DNA from: Thiotrichales bacterium
GTDB taxonomy: Bacteria; Pseudomonadota; Gammaproteobacteria; UWMA-0217
Length of the DNA stretch: 7,258 nucleotides
Assembly: GCA_024763135.1 (NCBI GenBank)
Contig: JANTGD010000180.1
Coordinates: forward strand, 1 to 7,258
Direction of reading: 5' to 3'
In this document: positions 1 through 7,206 of the stretch, one piece after another
Layout of the letters: every line of letters begins with the position of its first letter
Position numbering within the stretch: position 1 is the first letter of the stretch
Notes under the pieces: generated by a model
Told to the model about the DNA's origin: nothing
The model's database searches: none
Seen by the model: the letters and a program-made list of their open reading frames with translations, nothing else
Translations under genes and position numbers: made by a program

Positions 1-204
1 TGAATGCATTCCCTCATCCTGTCCTTCTCCCCGAGGGAGAAGGGACGCTCTAATTCAGTGCGTAATGATATTTAAACTCCGAAACTTGAGTTAATAGGTG
101 ACCATTCGAGTAAGAAAATAACGCCGAGGTGGGGCATAAGATGAATACGCTGAGTCGTTACAAATGAAGCGACTGCGCAGATAGCCCCTGAATAGCATCC
201 AGGA
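1..204. other. Non-coding left flank downstream of pilZ
   Basis: I see no gene in this stretch on either strand. It contains a GC-rich hairpin near the left edge (21-46) and a diverged repeat copy at 148-208. A weak AT-rich inverted repeat (AACTC at 75-79 with GAGTT at 88-92) lies between them. No hairpin followed by a clear T-tract is visible downstream of pilZ on the minus strand, so the transcript end is not defined by an obvious intrinsic terminator. Confidence 0.6.
21..46. repeat. Hairpin of a dispersed intergenic repeat type
   Basis: CCTTCTCCC (23-31) pairs perfectly with GGGAGAAGG (35-43) across a three-base CGA loop, giving a 9-bp stem. With one bulged G the stem extends to GTCC/GGGAC (21-46). 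It is preceded by CCCTCATCC (11-19), a context I associate with hairpin repeats found between genes in many proteobacterial genomes; that family link is from memory, not a search. No T-run follows on either strand, so it does not read as a standard intrinsic terminator. Confidence 0.55.
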
Positions 205-208
205 TCAA
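148..208 (+). repeat. Diverged intergenic repeat, left copy, overlapping the pilZ stop
   Basis: This segment aligns with 7039-7106 in the same orientation, starting at a shared CGCTGA and ending at a shared GATCAA. Over the core (161-208 against 7061-7106) I count about 35 of 48 aligned columns identical with two short gaps. Identical blocks include AAATGAAG, ACTGCG and GATCAA. The copy contains the inverted repeat AGTCG (153-157)/CGACT (170-174). Its right end covers the pilZ stop codon (205-207). It may be a remnant of a small mobile or dispersed element; copy number elsewhere is unknown. Confidence 0.45.
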
Positions 209-912
209 CCCACGCGCTGGTGTGCCTGACAAACCCGCCGTTGCAGCGCCATCACGAGATGATCGACCACAGTTTGCTGACGCATAGGCAGACGTTGAAA
301 TTTCAGACCTGCTTCAACTTGTCCCTCGACTTCCTGCCAATGGCACAGCGCGATGGCGAAAATTTCCTCGTGGTCGGTCTCGGGAAAAACCCCGGCCAGG
401 GCCTCTAGCGCTGCGCCCGATGTCAGCAGGGGCGCGGCATCCGCCGCTAATCCTACCCGACAGCCTTCGTAAGAAATATCCAACAACATACCCGGCAGCG
501 CTACCTGCTCGCCAAGCAAGCGTACCGCAAAGGCCAGCTCCCCCAAGGGCAGCCTCACGCTGTCGCGCTTTTGCTCATAGTAGATGCACGCGGGTACCGG
601 AATCTGGAGTAGATCACGCGCTGCTTGCGCATCGACATGTAGCTTAAGCGCTTCCATGGCGACGGGGACGCCCTGCACCAGCCCGGTCAAATCAAAGGAT
701 GCGCCGTCGCGCAAACGCTGAACCAGTGCATAGTCCCCCGGCAATGAGAGAAAAAGACTCTCAGCGTCCGGACAAACTTTGAGAATCGTGGTGCTCCATT
801 CCTCCTCTTCATCGGCCAGTGTCAGCGTCAGCGCATTGCGCCCGGCCTTGAGCCGATTCAGAATGGAAACGATTTTGTTGCGGTCCTCGGTACGAAATGC
901 CTCGCGATCCAT
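205..912 (-). CDS. YcgR-like PilZ-domain protein (predicted c-di-GMP effector)
   Basis: The 235-residue product has the two-domain layout of the YcgR flagellar-brake family. An N-terminal YcgR/PilZN-like beta domain (about residues 10-105) is followed by a PilZ domain (about 110-232). The PilZ c-di-GMP signature is intact: RxxxR is R116-DSV-R120 and DxSxxG is D145, S147 and G150. The domain closes with the usual GLKF strand (202-205) and a C-terminal helix. There is no signal peptide or membrane segment, so it should be cytoplasmic. Length is close to E. coli YcgR (about 244). In that family c-di-GMP binding slows the flagellar motor; no flagellar gene is visible here, so that exact role is not shown and another c-di-GMP output is possible. 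The ATG start is supported by the purine-rich GAGAGGAGG just upstream (923-915). It follows tamB by 108 bp, with a possible promoter of its own. The stop codon lies inside a repeat copy. Confidence 0.88.
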   Translation of the reverse strand: MDREAFRTEDRNKIVSILNRLKAGRNALTLTLADEEEEWSTTILKVCPDAESLFLSLPGDYALVQRLRDGASFDLTGLVQGVPVAMEALKLHVDAQAARDLLQIPVPACIYYEQKRDSVRLPLGELAFAVRLLGEQVALPGMLLDISYEGCRVGLAADAAPLLTSGAALEALAGVFPETDHEEIFAIALCHWQEVEGQVEAGLKFQRLPMRQQTVVDHLVMALQRRVCQAHQRVG

Positions 913-950
913 GGCCTCCTCTCACCTTCGCCGGTAGTAGTCGAAACACC

Positions 951-978
951 ATTTTAGATCAGTGTGCGTAGAGGCCAA
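951..978 (-). promoter_or_regulatory. Possible sigma70-type promoter for pilZ
   Basis: Read on the minus strand, TTGGCC (978-973; four of six consensus -35 bases) is separated by 16 bp from TAAAAT (956-951; five of six consensus -10 bases). Transcription would start near 944, leaving a leader of about 30 bases with the pilZ ribosome-binding site. This would let pilZ be expressed independently of tamAB. I see no T-tract terminator in the 108-bp gap, so read-through from tamB is also possible. The call rests on base matching only. Confidence 0.35.
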
Positions 979-1020
979 GTGCAGGTTTCAGATTTTTTCG
1001 TGAGCAGGCCTGCTGGCCCC

Positions 1021-4000
1021 TCAACGCTCAATCGTGTAAATCAGATCGGCGCTACTGGCAAGTCCAGAAGCAGCCTGGAGGGCAAGTCGATCGGTCAGGC
1101 GATAACGCATATTGAAGGTGTTGATGGCATTCAGTAAGCCAATCCCGTAGCTAACATAAAGATCCGGAGTGAGGTATTTACCCAAGGTATAGCTGCCACC
1201 CTTGGTACCTGGTGGCTGCCCGAGCAACATATAGGAAAGAATACTCGCATCGGGCATGGCGGGTTCGGAGTACAGCTGCAGCAACGGGGCCTGCGCTGTC
1301 CCCCGGATGCGCGCACCCGCGGTCACATCATAAGCTTCGACACGGCGTGCCACATCCAGATCCAAACGCGGATTGTCGATCGGCCCACCGCCAAACAATA
1401 TGCGTCCACGTTGTATCTTAAGCTGTTGACCATACACCACGTAATCCCCATTGACGACTTCGATCGTGCCAGTACCACGGGGCGCGAGCTCAGGCTTTTG
1501 TTCCACAACGAGACTACCCTTCAAGGCGCCGCTGAAGTCACCCGCCTCCACCTTGATATCATCACCAAGCACCACCCGGACATTGAGATTGAGATTGTTT
1601 ACCTGCTTTTCAGGCGCCGGCTGCCCGTCTGCCTCGATGATGGTCACATCCGGTGATGCACTTACCACCGCCTCACCGCCCGCGGCATTGGCATTGATGT
1701 ACGCACTGGGTATAACGACTTCCCCCTGCACCGCCATCCCCTGGCTGTCCATCCCAATCCTCAGATCCGGGCTGATTTCAGCGCGCAATGTCTCTGAATT
1801 GGCTACCTGATACCGTTCGCCTTTGAGGTTTAGCTGCAACGCGCGGGTGGCGGGCGCGAGCGTCCCGGCTAGGTTGAGCGTCCCACTCCCCGATCGTGAT
1901 CGCCCACTGATCTGCAAAGGCCCTTGACCGCTACTGCGGGCAGTCAACTGCGTATCCTCGATTCGCATGGCCACCTGAGGCACCGAACCGCCAAAGTCCT
2001 TCAGTTGCAGCGCGCCCGTAATTGCGGGCTGGGCGAGAGTCCCGTCCAAGCCGAGATCGGCCTCCAGAGTGCCACTGATCTCTTGCAACTGGGGCGCAAA
2101 CGCAGAAATGAGGGTCAAATCCTGGACATTCATTCGGACCTGCCCCTGAAGCCCGGCATCCGGTCGCAGCCCCGTCAGATTGGTCGCGGCTTTTAGAGTA
2201 CCGATACGGCCCAGATCGAGATCCAGTCTTACGCCCGCCTGCCCCTCCGCTTTGAGCTGCGCCTCGATCCGACTCTCGCCAGTTTGAACATCCAAGGGCT
2301 CCACTCCGGCATCAAAGAAGATCCGCCCGGCTTGCAGACGTAAATCCGCGCTCGCGTCGGCTAGCCCCGCTCGATCTAAATGTGCCCGAGCCTTGCCGGA
2401 AAGTGTCGTATCGATGCGCAACCCCGGCGGCAAATACGCCTTGAAACGCGCTGGTTTCAAACCCGCCAGCTCGAGGTCTACCTGACCACCTTGGGTCTTT
2501 TGCCACTGTCCGTCGACACAGAGCCGAGCAGGGGCACTATCCAGGCACAGTGCCTGCAACCGCGCCCGATCGTTGCCCAGCGTCAGAGACGCAGGTGTTT
2601 GCAACGCCCAGTCGCCAAACCCGGTTTGACTGGCTGCGAGCTGCGTCAAGCGTCCCTGCCAGAGCGCGCCTTGCAAGCCGCCGTCTAACCCCAATGCCAG
2701 CTGTGCGAGTTTTCCGCTAAGCGTCACCTGGAACTGATGCCGATCCGGCAGCCCATCGCCCCTGAGTGCTAAACGCTGCCATTGTTGGCCACCCAGATGC
2801 AGGTCTTCTCCCGAGACGTCCAGCTGCGAACGCCGTTTACCGCTCACGTCGACATCCGCCGAGCCTGTGAGTTGTTTAATCTGCGCAGTGCCGAGATTCA
2901 GGTCGGCAGTCTTGAGCTTCAGCCGTGCGCGGGGTTGATTGCGCAGGCCGGTCAGCTGTCCGTTGCTTTGGATCGCGCCTTTGAACTCGGGCAGCAAATC
3001 CGCCAGACGCTCAGCATCGAGCCGCCAGCGCAGATCCCAGCGATCCGCTAAACTGCCATTGACTCGCAGGTTTGCCGAGCCGCTGCTCAGTTCGAGCGCA
3101 TCGATCTCGAGCGTCTGACCTTGCAACTTGACCTGCCCGCGACCGTTTAACGGCTGATCGCGCAATTGGCCCTGGAGATTCGCAAGTATTACGCTCAGGT
3201 CCGGCCCATCTGGAGTGAGCTGCCCGGCCGATTGCAGGTCCAACGCAATCTTCCCGGGGAATTCGGGCCACTGCCGACCAGGATTGAGCCCCGCCCCGGT
3301 CAGTGCAACCTGCCAATGAGGGGCTGGTTGCCAGCCAGCCTGACCTGTGGCTTTAAGCTCACCATCGAGCAGCTTACCCAACAGTTGGAATGAACTCAGC
3401 GCCTCCGCCGTGCCCTCGCCACTGAACTGCCAATGGCTCGCTGGAATCTCCTGACCACTTAAGTCACACACGAGGCCCAAGCGATAGTGATCAAGCCGAC
3501 CACTCGCATTAAACCGCCCATTCGGGCTTTCCAGCTGTGCTTCCCCCTGCATGGGCCAAGCCAGAGACTGCCAATCACCACTGGTCTCAAAACGCTGCTG
3601 CGGTATATCGAAGCGCCCCTGCGCCTGCAGCTGCAGCACCTGATCCGCCGACACGAAATCCAGACGCTGCAACTCGATCAGATCCCGACTACCCGACAGG
3701 TTGGCTGCAAGTGTCAATGGCCTGAGGGATTGACCGTTAACCTGGCTCTGCAGTTGTGCGGTAAATGCCTGAGGCCCACCCTTCACTTGCACGGTTCCGC
3801 TGGGCGCGGAGAATTCCGGCGCGGCATTCAAGGGCCAGGCGAGCGCCTCCCACTGGCCCTGCAAATCGACCTGCTGCTTCTGGATATCCGCCTCCCCCGC
3901 GAAAGTAATGTTGGCCGGGCCCTCCAGCTGTGCAATGCGAAGCTCATTGAACTGCAAGAACTGAGTGTTGCCACGCAGATTTAATGTCAGCGCCAGAGGC

Positions 4001-4926
4001 CCTGTCTGTGGCAGTTGCGTGTCCATCGTGCCAGTGGCGGAAAACGCCTGCGGGCTGCCTTGCGAATGCAGACTCAGCTGCACGGGCGCGGCCTTGAGCT
4101 GCGGTGCAAACAGCCCGAGATCAGCGCTCTCAGCCGACAGCTGGGCCTCCCATTGGGGGGTATCGAGCAACTGCTCTAGCTTAGCGCTCAGATTGAGCTG
4201 CACTGGTCCTGCGATGTGTTGGTCGAGATGCAATGTCTTCTTCAATGCACCACTCGCGCCGCCACTGCCCTGGAATTGTCCCCAGGTCGGATGCGTATAT
4301 CGCCATTGGGTGTGCAATTCCAGTGGGTAGTCACCCGTGGGTTGTAGCTGGCCCTTGAAACTCGCCTGAGCCATGGGCGATTGCAGACGAAATTCAATGA
4401 GCTGCACCTGCTCGCCAGCCCCCGCAGCCACCAGCTTGACCGCTTCTACTTCAATCGGTGCCTCGGCACCATAAGGAAAAATACGAATATTGTTCAGGTC
4501 GATGTCGTGCAAATCGAGCGCCAACGGCAGCTTGAGATCGGGCAGGTTCAGCGGCGCTTTCGCTTGCGCCGGCGCGGGGGAATGGCTTGGTGGCGGCAGA
4601 TGGATATCCAGATCGCTGATGTGCAGACGATCGATCCGTAAACGTCTGGAGAACAACTGCCGGGGTTGCCAACGCAACGATGCCTCACGCACCTCCAATT
4701 GCAAACCGTCGGCCTGGCGATAGTGCAACGCCTGCAGATCCAAGGGGCCGAGCAGGCGTCCTTTTGCCTGAGCCCAACTCAATTCACCCGGCGCATACTT
4801 CTGACCCTGCGTCAGCAATTGCAACAACCCGGCTTGTGTGCCGACTGCATACCACAGCAAACCGAGTGCCCCGACGATCGTCAGCAGCAGCAGGCCCAAT
4901 ACGCTCCACAGCAGCTTCTTCATCAT
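1021..4926 (-). CDS. tamB: Translocation and assembly module protein TamB
   Basis: This 1301-residue protein is about the size of E. coli TamB (about 1259). It starts with one hydrophobic segment (about residues 4-28, after MMKK), expected to be an uncleaved inner-membrane anchor with the rest in the periplasm. A proline/alanine-rich stretch follows at about 111-125. A long run of amphipathic beta strands then fits the lipid-binding beta-groove of the AsmA-like/TamB superfamily. The C-terminal TamB (DUF490) domain, roughly the last 340 residues, is recognisable by SILSYMLLG (1228-1236), LGKYLTPDLYVSYG (1248-1261) and NMRYRL (1272-1277). It partners TamA to bridge the two membranes and is implicated in outer-membrane protein assembly and phospholipid transport. 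Its ATG overlaps the tamA stop as ATGA with no strong ribosome-binding site, suggesting translational coupling. Two cysteines (C794, C803) lie close together in the periplasmic part. The frame is intact. Confidence 0.96.
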   Translation of the reverse strand: MMKKLLWSVLGLLLLTIVGALGLLWYAVGTQAGLLQLLTQGQKYAPGELSWAQAKGRLLGPLDLQALHYRQADGLQLEVREASLRWQPRQLFSRRLRIDRLHISDLDIHLPPPSHSPAPAQAKAPLNLPDLKLPLALDLHDIDLNNIRIFPYGAEAPIEVEAVKLVAAGAGEQVQLIEFRLQSPMAQASFKGQLQPTGDYPLELHTQWRYTHPTWGQFQGSGGASGALKKTLHLDQHIAGPVQLNLSAKLEQLLDTPQWEAQLSAESADLGLFAPQLKAAPVQLSLHSQGSPQAFSATGTMDTQLPQTGPLALTLNLRGNTQFLQFNELRIAQLEGPANITFAGEADIQKQQVDLQGQWEALAWPLNAAPEFSAPSGTVQVKGGPQAFTAQLQSQVNGQSLRPLTLAANLSGSRDLIELQRLDFVSADQVLQLQAQGRFDIPQQRFETSGDWQSLAWPMQGEAQLESPNGRFNASGRLDHYRLGLVCDLSGQEIPASHWQFSGEGTAEALSSFQLLGKLLDGELKATGQAGWQPAPHWQVALTGAGLNPGRQWPEFPGKIALDLQSAGQLTPDGPDLSVILANLQGQLRDQPLNGRGQVKLQGQTLEIDALELSSGSANLRVNGSLADRWDLRWRLDAERLADLLPEFKGAIQSNGQLTGLRNQPRARLKLKTADLNLGTAQIKQLTGSADVDVSGKRRSQLDVSGEDLHLGGQQWQRLALRGDGLPDRHQFQVTLSGKLAQLALGLDGGLQGALWQGRLTQLAASQTGFGDWALQTPASLTLGNDRARLQALCLDSAPARLCVDGQWQKTQGGQVDLELAGLKPARFKAYLPPGLRIDTTLSGKARAHLDRAGLADASADLRLQAGRIFFDAGVEPLDVQTGESRIEAQLKAEGQAGVRLDLDLGRIGTLKAATNLTGLRPDAGLQGQVRMNVQDLTLISAFAPQLQEISGTLEADLGLDGTLAQPAITGALQLKDFGGSVPQVAMRIEDTQLTARSSGQGPLQISGRSRSGSGTLNLAGTLAPATRALQLNLKGERYQVANSETLRAEISPDLRIGMDSQGMAVQGEVVIPSAYINANAAGGEAVVSASPDVTIIEADGQPAPEKQVNNLNLNVRVVLGDDIKVEAGDFSGALKGSLVVEQKPELAPRGTGTIEVVNGDYVVYGQQLKIQRGRILFGGGPIDNPRLDLDVARRVEAYDVTAGARIRGTAQAPLLQLYSEPAMPDASILSYMLLGQPPGTKGGSYTLGKYLTPDLYVSYGIGLLNAINTFNMRYRLTDRLALQAASGLASSADLIYTIER

Positions 4927-6725
4927 AGATCGGGTCCAATATTCAAGTGCAACAGCAGGACATTACCCAGCGGTTGATCAAGGGCATGACCAAAATCGAT
5001 ACGCACCGGCCCGATGGGTGAGCGCCAGTGCAGCCCCAACCCTACGCCTGTCTTGTAGTCCGGCGTATTGTTGAAGGCATCCCCCGTATCGACAAACGCC
5101 GCGACGCTCCACTGCGCCCCGATAGGCACTTCGTATTCCAAGCTGGCCTCGAGTAGGTGTTTACCCCCATCGGTATCCAGATTGGTGGGCGAGCGTGGCG
5201 GCCCAATCACATTATATTTATAGCCCCGCACGGTTCGGTCACCGCCGGTAAAAAATCGCAAGGAGGTCGGCAAGGAGCCAAAATCACTCACCCAGGTCGT
5301 ACCACCTGCAGCGCGCCCGATCACACGGGTGTGGTTACCGAATGCTCGAATCCACTTGGCCGCAATCATGGGCTGTACAAAAGTGGTGTCACTCAACAAG
5401 GCATCGTGGCCACCACGCAACTTGAGCTGCAGCCAGGCGCCATGTTCGGCGTAGATTCTTTTTTCGAAGTCTCCGGGATTCGTGCGTGTCCAGTCCAGGC
5501 TGGGAATCAGCAGCTTACTCGTCACGGTATCAGCCTCTAGACGATACCGCTCCACACGGTAGTCGAGCGCATAGGTCTTGGTCCACAGGCCCTGCCGGTA
5601 CTGATAATACCCGCCCAGATTGAGCGCTTGAAAATTGCGCGTTTCCGAGTGCTCATCGGTATACGAGGCACGCAACCCATAAGCATCGCTGCGTGGATCA
5701 CGCCCGGGGATAATGTACTCGCCACCGATCCCATAGCTGATCTGCGAAACCAGTGCCTCGGCCTGATAATGATGACCCTGCCGGTTGACGCGCCGGCCCG
5801 TGATTCCGGCTTTGATCCGCGCACCGGTATCGGTGCCATACCCCGCGCCAAACACATATTTGCGCTTGGGACGTGGCTCCAGCTTTACCACCACAGGAAT
5901 GATCCGATCTGCATCGGCCTGTTCGGGCGAGGCGACAATTTCGACCTGCTTGTAATAGTCAGAATTGCTCAGATCGCCCTGCAGGCGTTGCAATGCTGAA
6001 GCTGCATAGGGCTGGCCAGGCTCTATCTCCACATAGCGCTGTAAAAAATCCCGCGCCAACCAGGGCTGAGTCTCGGTAAATTCCACCTTGCCAAGCCGAT
6101 AGCGTGGACCAGTGGAAAAATGTAAGCGAACTTCTGCCGTATAGGCACGCAAGTCAATACGAATCTCGTGCGCTTTGAGTACTGCATCGAAATAGCCGCG
6201 CTCAGACGCCAATACCTGAAAGCGCTTTTTCAGCGCCTCGTAAGCCGCTTGATCCAAGGGCTCGCCTTCCCGCAGCGCCGCCTTCTGAATCGCCTCAGCA
6301 AACGCAGGATCGTTTTTACCAGCGCCGCTGATCTGCAGATCCAGCCTGTGCAATAAAACTTTGGGCCCCGGCTGAATGCGATATAACGCTTCCCACACCC
6401 CACCCTTACGCGCCAGTTGGCTCTCGATTACAGGCTTGTAGTAACCAAAGGGTTGTAGCGCTTTTTTGATTTGCTTTTGCGCAGCGCGATGCAGATATTG
6501 CACACGCGCGGCCGATTCGATCGTACGGTTATGGAACTGCCAGATCTCCAGATAACCCTTGATATTGCTCAGCAACTCACCTTCGACACCCTTGATATGC
6601 ACCAACACCTTGCCAGCACGGGGCGCAGTCTGTGCTGCGGCGATAGACTCGGCCGCCGCTGCGCAGGTCCCAGTCCCTAACCACATCACCACGACCAGCC
6701 ACACTCCAAGCGCAGCCATGCGCAT
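4923..6725 (-). CDS. tamA: Translocation and assembly module protein TamA (Omp85 family)
   Basis: From the ATG at 6725 the product is 600 residues, near E. coli TamA (577). It has a signal peptide (about 1-25, hydrophobic core then CAAAAE), three POTRA domains (about 38-121, 123-208, 209-286) and an Omp85-type beta-barrel (about 288-600). The barrel carries the loop-6 VRGY motif at 499-502. Near the end, GPVRIDFGHAL precedes the final strand LHLNIGPDL. It should sit in the outer membrane and bind TamB through its POTRA side. The open frame extends upstream, but a TTG at 6896 would lie upstream of the putative promoter and lacks a ribosome-binding site. An ATG at 6791 would give 622 residues with a long arginine-containing lead-in and also lacks one. 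GAGGT (6730-6726) stands 6 bases before the ATG at 6719 and touches the ATG at 6725, so I place the start in this pair; 6725 keeps an arginine ahead of the hydrophobic core. The stop overlaps tamB by four bases, so the two genes form one operon. Confidence 0.95.
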   Translation of the reverse strand: MRMAALGVWLVVVMWLGTGTCAAAAESIAAAQTAPRAGKVLVHIKGVEGELLSNIKGYLEIWQFHNRTIESAARVQYLHRAAQKQIKKALQPFGYYKPVIESQLARKGGVWEALYRIQPGPKVLLHRLDLQISGAGKNDPAFAEAIQKAALREGEPLDQAAYEALKKRFQVLASERGYFDAVLKAHEIRIDLRAYTAEVRLHFSTGPRYRLGKVEFTETQPWLARDFLQRYVEIEPGQPYAASALQRLQGDLSNSDYYKQVEIVASPEQADADRIIPVVVKLEPRPKRKYVFGAGYGTDTGARIKAGITGRRVNRQGHHYQAEALVSQISYGIGGEYIIPGRDPRSDAYGLRASYTDEHSETRNFQALNLGGYYQYRQGLWTKTYALDYRVERYRLEADTVTSKLLIPSLDWTRTNPGDFEKRIYAEHGAWLQLKLRGGHDALLSDTTFVQPMIAAKWIRAFGNHTRVIGRAAGGTTWVSDFGSLPTSLRFFTGGDRTVRGYKYNVIGPPRSPTNLDTDGGKHLLEASLEYEVPIGAQWSVAAFVDTGDAFNNTPDYKTGVGLGLHWRSPIGPVRIDFGHALDQPLGNVLLLHLNIGPDL

Positions 6726-6730
6726 ACCTC
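6726..6730 (-). promoter_or_regulatory. Ribosome-binding site deciding the tamA start
   Basis: On the minus strand GAGGT (6730-6726) lies 6 bases upstream of the ATG at 6719-6717 and directly abuts the ATG at 6725-6723. Neither upstream alternative (ATG at 6791, TTG at 6896) has a comparable purine-rich motif. This favours a short, classical signal peptide. The exact choice between the two adjacent ATGs, which differ by two residues, is open. Confidence 0.45.
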
Positions 6731-6829
6731 GGGCTGCACCGCGGCGCAGGGTCACTGCAGACAAAGCGGACTGTGAGAAAACACGAAGCATCACGAGGCA
6801 ACTATCAAGGGAGGGTGGGAAAGCCCAGG

Positions 6830-6858
6830 AGTATAAAGGAAACGAGAGGTTCGCCGAA
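6830..6858 (-). promoter_or_regulatory. Weak promoter candidate for tamAB
   Basis: TATACT (6835-6830 on the minus strand) matches five of six bases of the sigma70 -10 box. At 17-bp spacing the -35 position is TTCGGC (6858-6853), which keeps only the TT of the consensus, so the promoter would be weak or activator-dependent. Transcription would begin near 6823, about 100 bases before the preferred tamA start. The position excludes the TTG at 6896 as a start on this transcript. Confidence 0.22.
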
Positions 6859-6887
6859 TCCTTCACAGGTTGATGAAAAAGCCTCAG
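6859..6887 (+). repeat. Short repeat upstream of tamA, copy 1
   Basis: This 29-base segment matches 7207-7235 in the same orientation at 25 of 29 positions, sharing TCCTT, ACAGGTTG, TGAAAAA and CTCAG. On the minus strand it reads as AGCC-TGA-GGCT followed by five Ts, a very short hairpin with a T-run. That could act as a weak terminator for transcripts arriving from the right toward tamA. It directly abuts the -35 position of the candidate tamA promoter. It may be an end sequence of a degenerate mobile element. Confidence 0.5.
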
Positions 6888-7038
6888 GCTACCCAAGTCT
6901 GCATTTAAATACCGTTCGAACTACGCATGCGACCTCAGACACACCGCACTTTTTCGCCGATTGTGAGCTGTCTTTCCACTCACCCACGACCCGTTTCAAG
7001 GGGCAGCTACGCTGCGTAAAGTGATGTAAAAAATTTTG

Positions 7039-7106
7039 CGCTGACTCAATGATCAGTCAAAAAATGAAGTAACTGCGGAGAGTGCCTCTGAAATACGCCA
7101 GATCAA
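7039..7106 (+). repeat. Diverged intergenic repeat, right copy
   Basis: This is the partner of the segment at 148-208, in the same orientation about 6.9 kb away on the other side of the tamAB-pilZ block. It also holds an inverted repeat at the matching place, TGACT (7042-7046)/AGTCA (7055-7059), though with different bases from the left copy. The repeat probably continues rightward to about 7235, where the short AACAGGTTGTTGAAAAAC segment occurs, but the left copy gives no match for that part. Confidence 0.45.
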
Positions 7107-7206
7107 GGCGCGGATCGCAGGTAATCGCTCGCTATTGCGAAGAACCGCAACGCAAAAGTGGGCGATGTTGCGCCGCAAGATGCCGTGTTACGTATTGATC
7201 AGAGCT

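Noticed and set aside
75..92. AT-rich inverted repeat AACTC/GAGTT as a pilZ terminator
   Set aside because: The stem is only five base pairs, the loop is eight bases and there is no clear T-run. It is also more than 100 bases from the pilZ stop.
991..1014. Palindrome plus T-run (ATTTTTT at 992-998) as a tamB terminator
   Set aside because: On the minus strand the run after the palindrome is As, not Ts. The geometry is also wrong for a plus-strand terminator because the T-run precedes the stem.
3487..3984. 165-codon plus-strand open frame opposite tamB
   Set aside because: It lies wholly antisense to a confidently identified tamB and its product shows no recognisable domain. Long antisense frames are expected in GC-rich coding DNA.
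7003..7015. GCAGC-TAC-GCTGC hairpin as a terminator
   Set aside because: A five-bp stem with no adjacent T-tract on either strand.
6773..7024. 83-codon plus-strand open frame spanning the tamA leader
   Set aside because: Low-complexity, mixed composition without recognisable domain or ribosome-binding site. It crosses the putative tamA promoter and a repeat copy.
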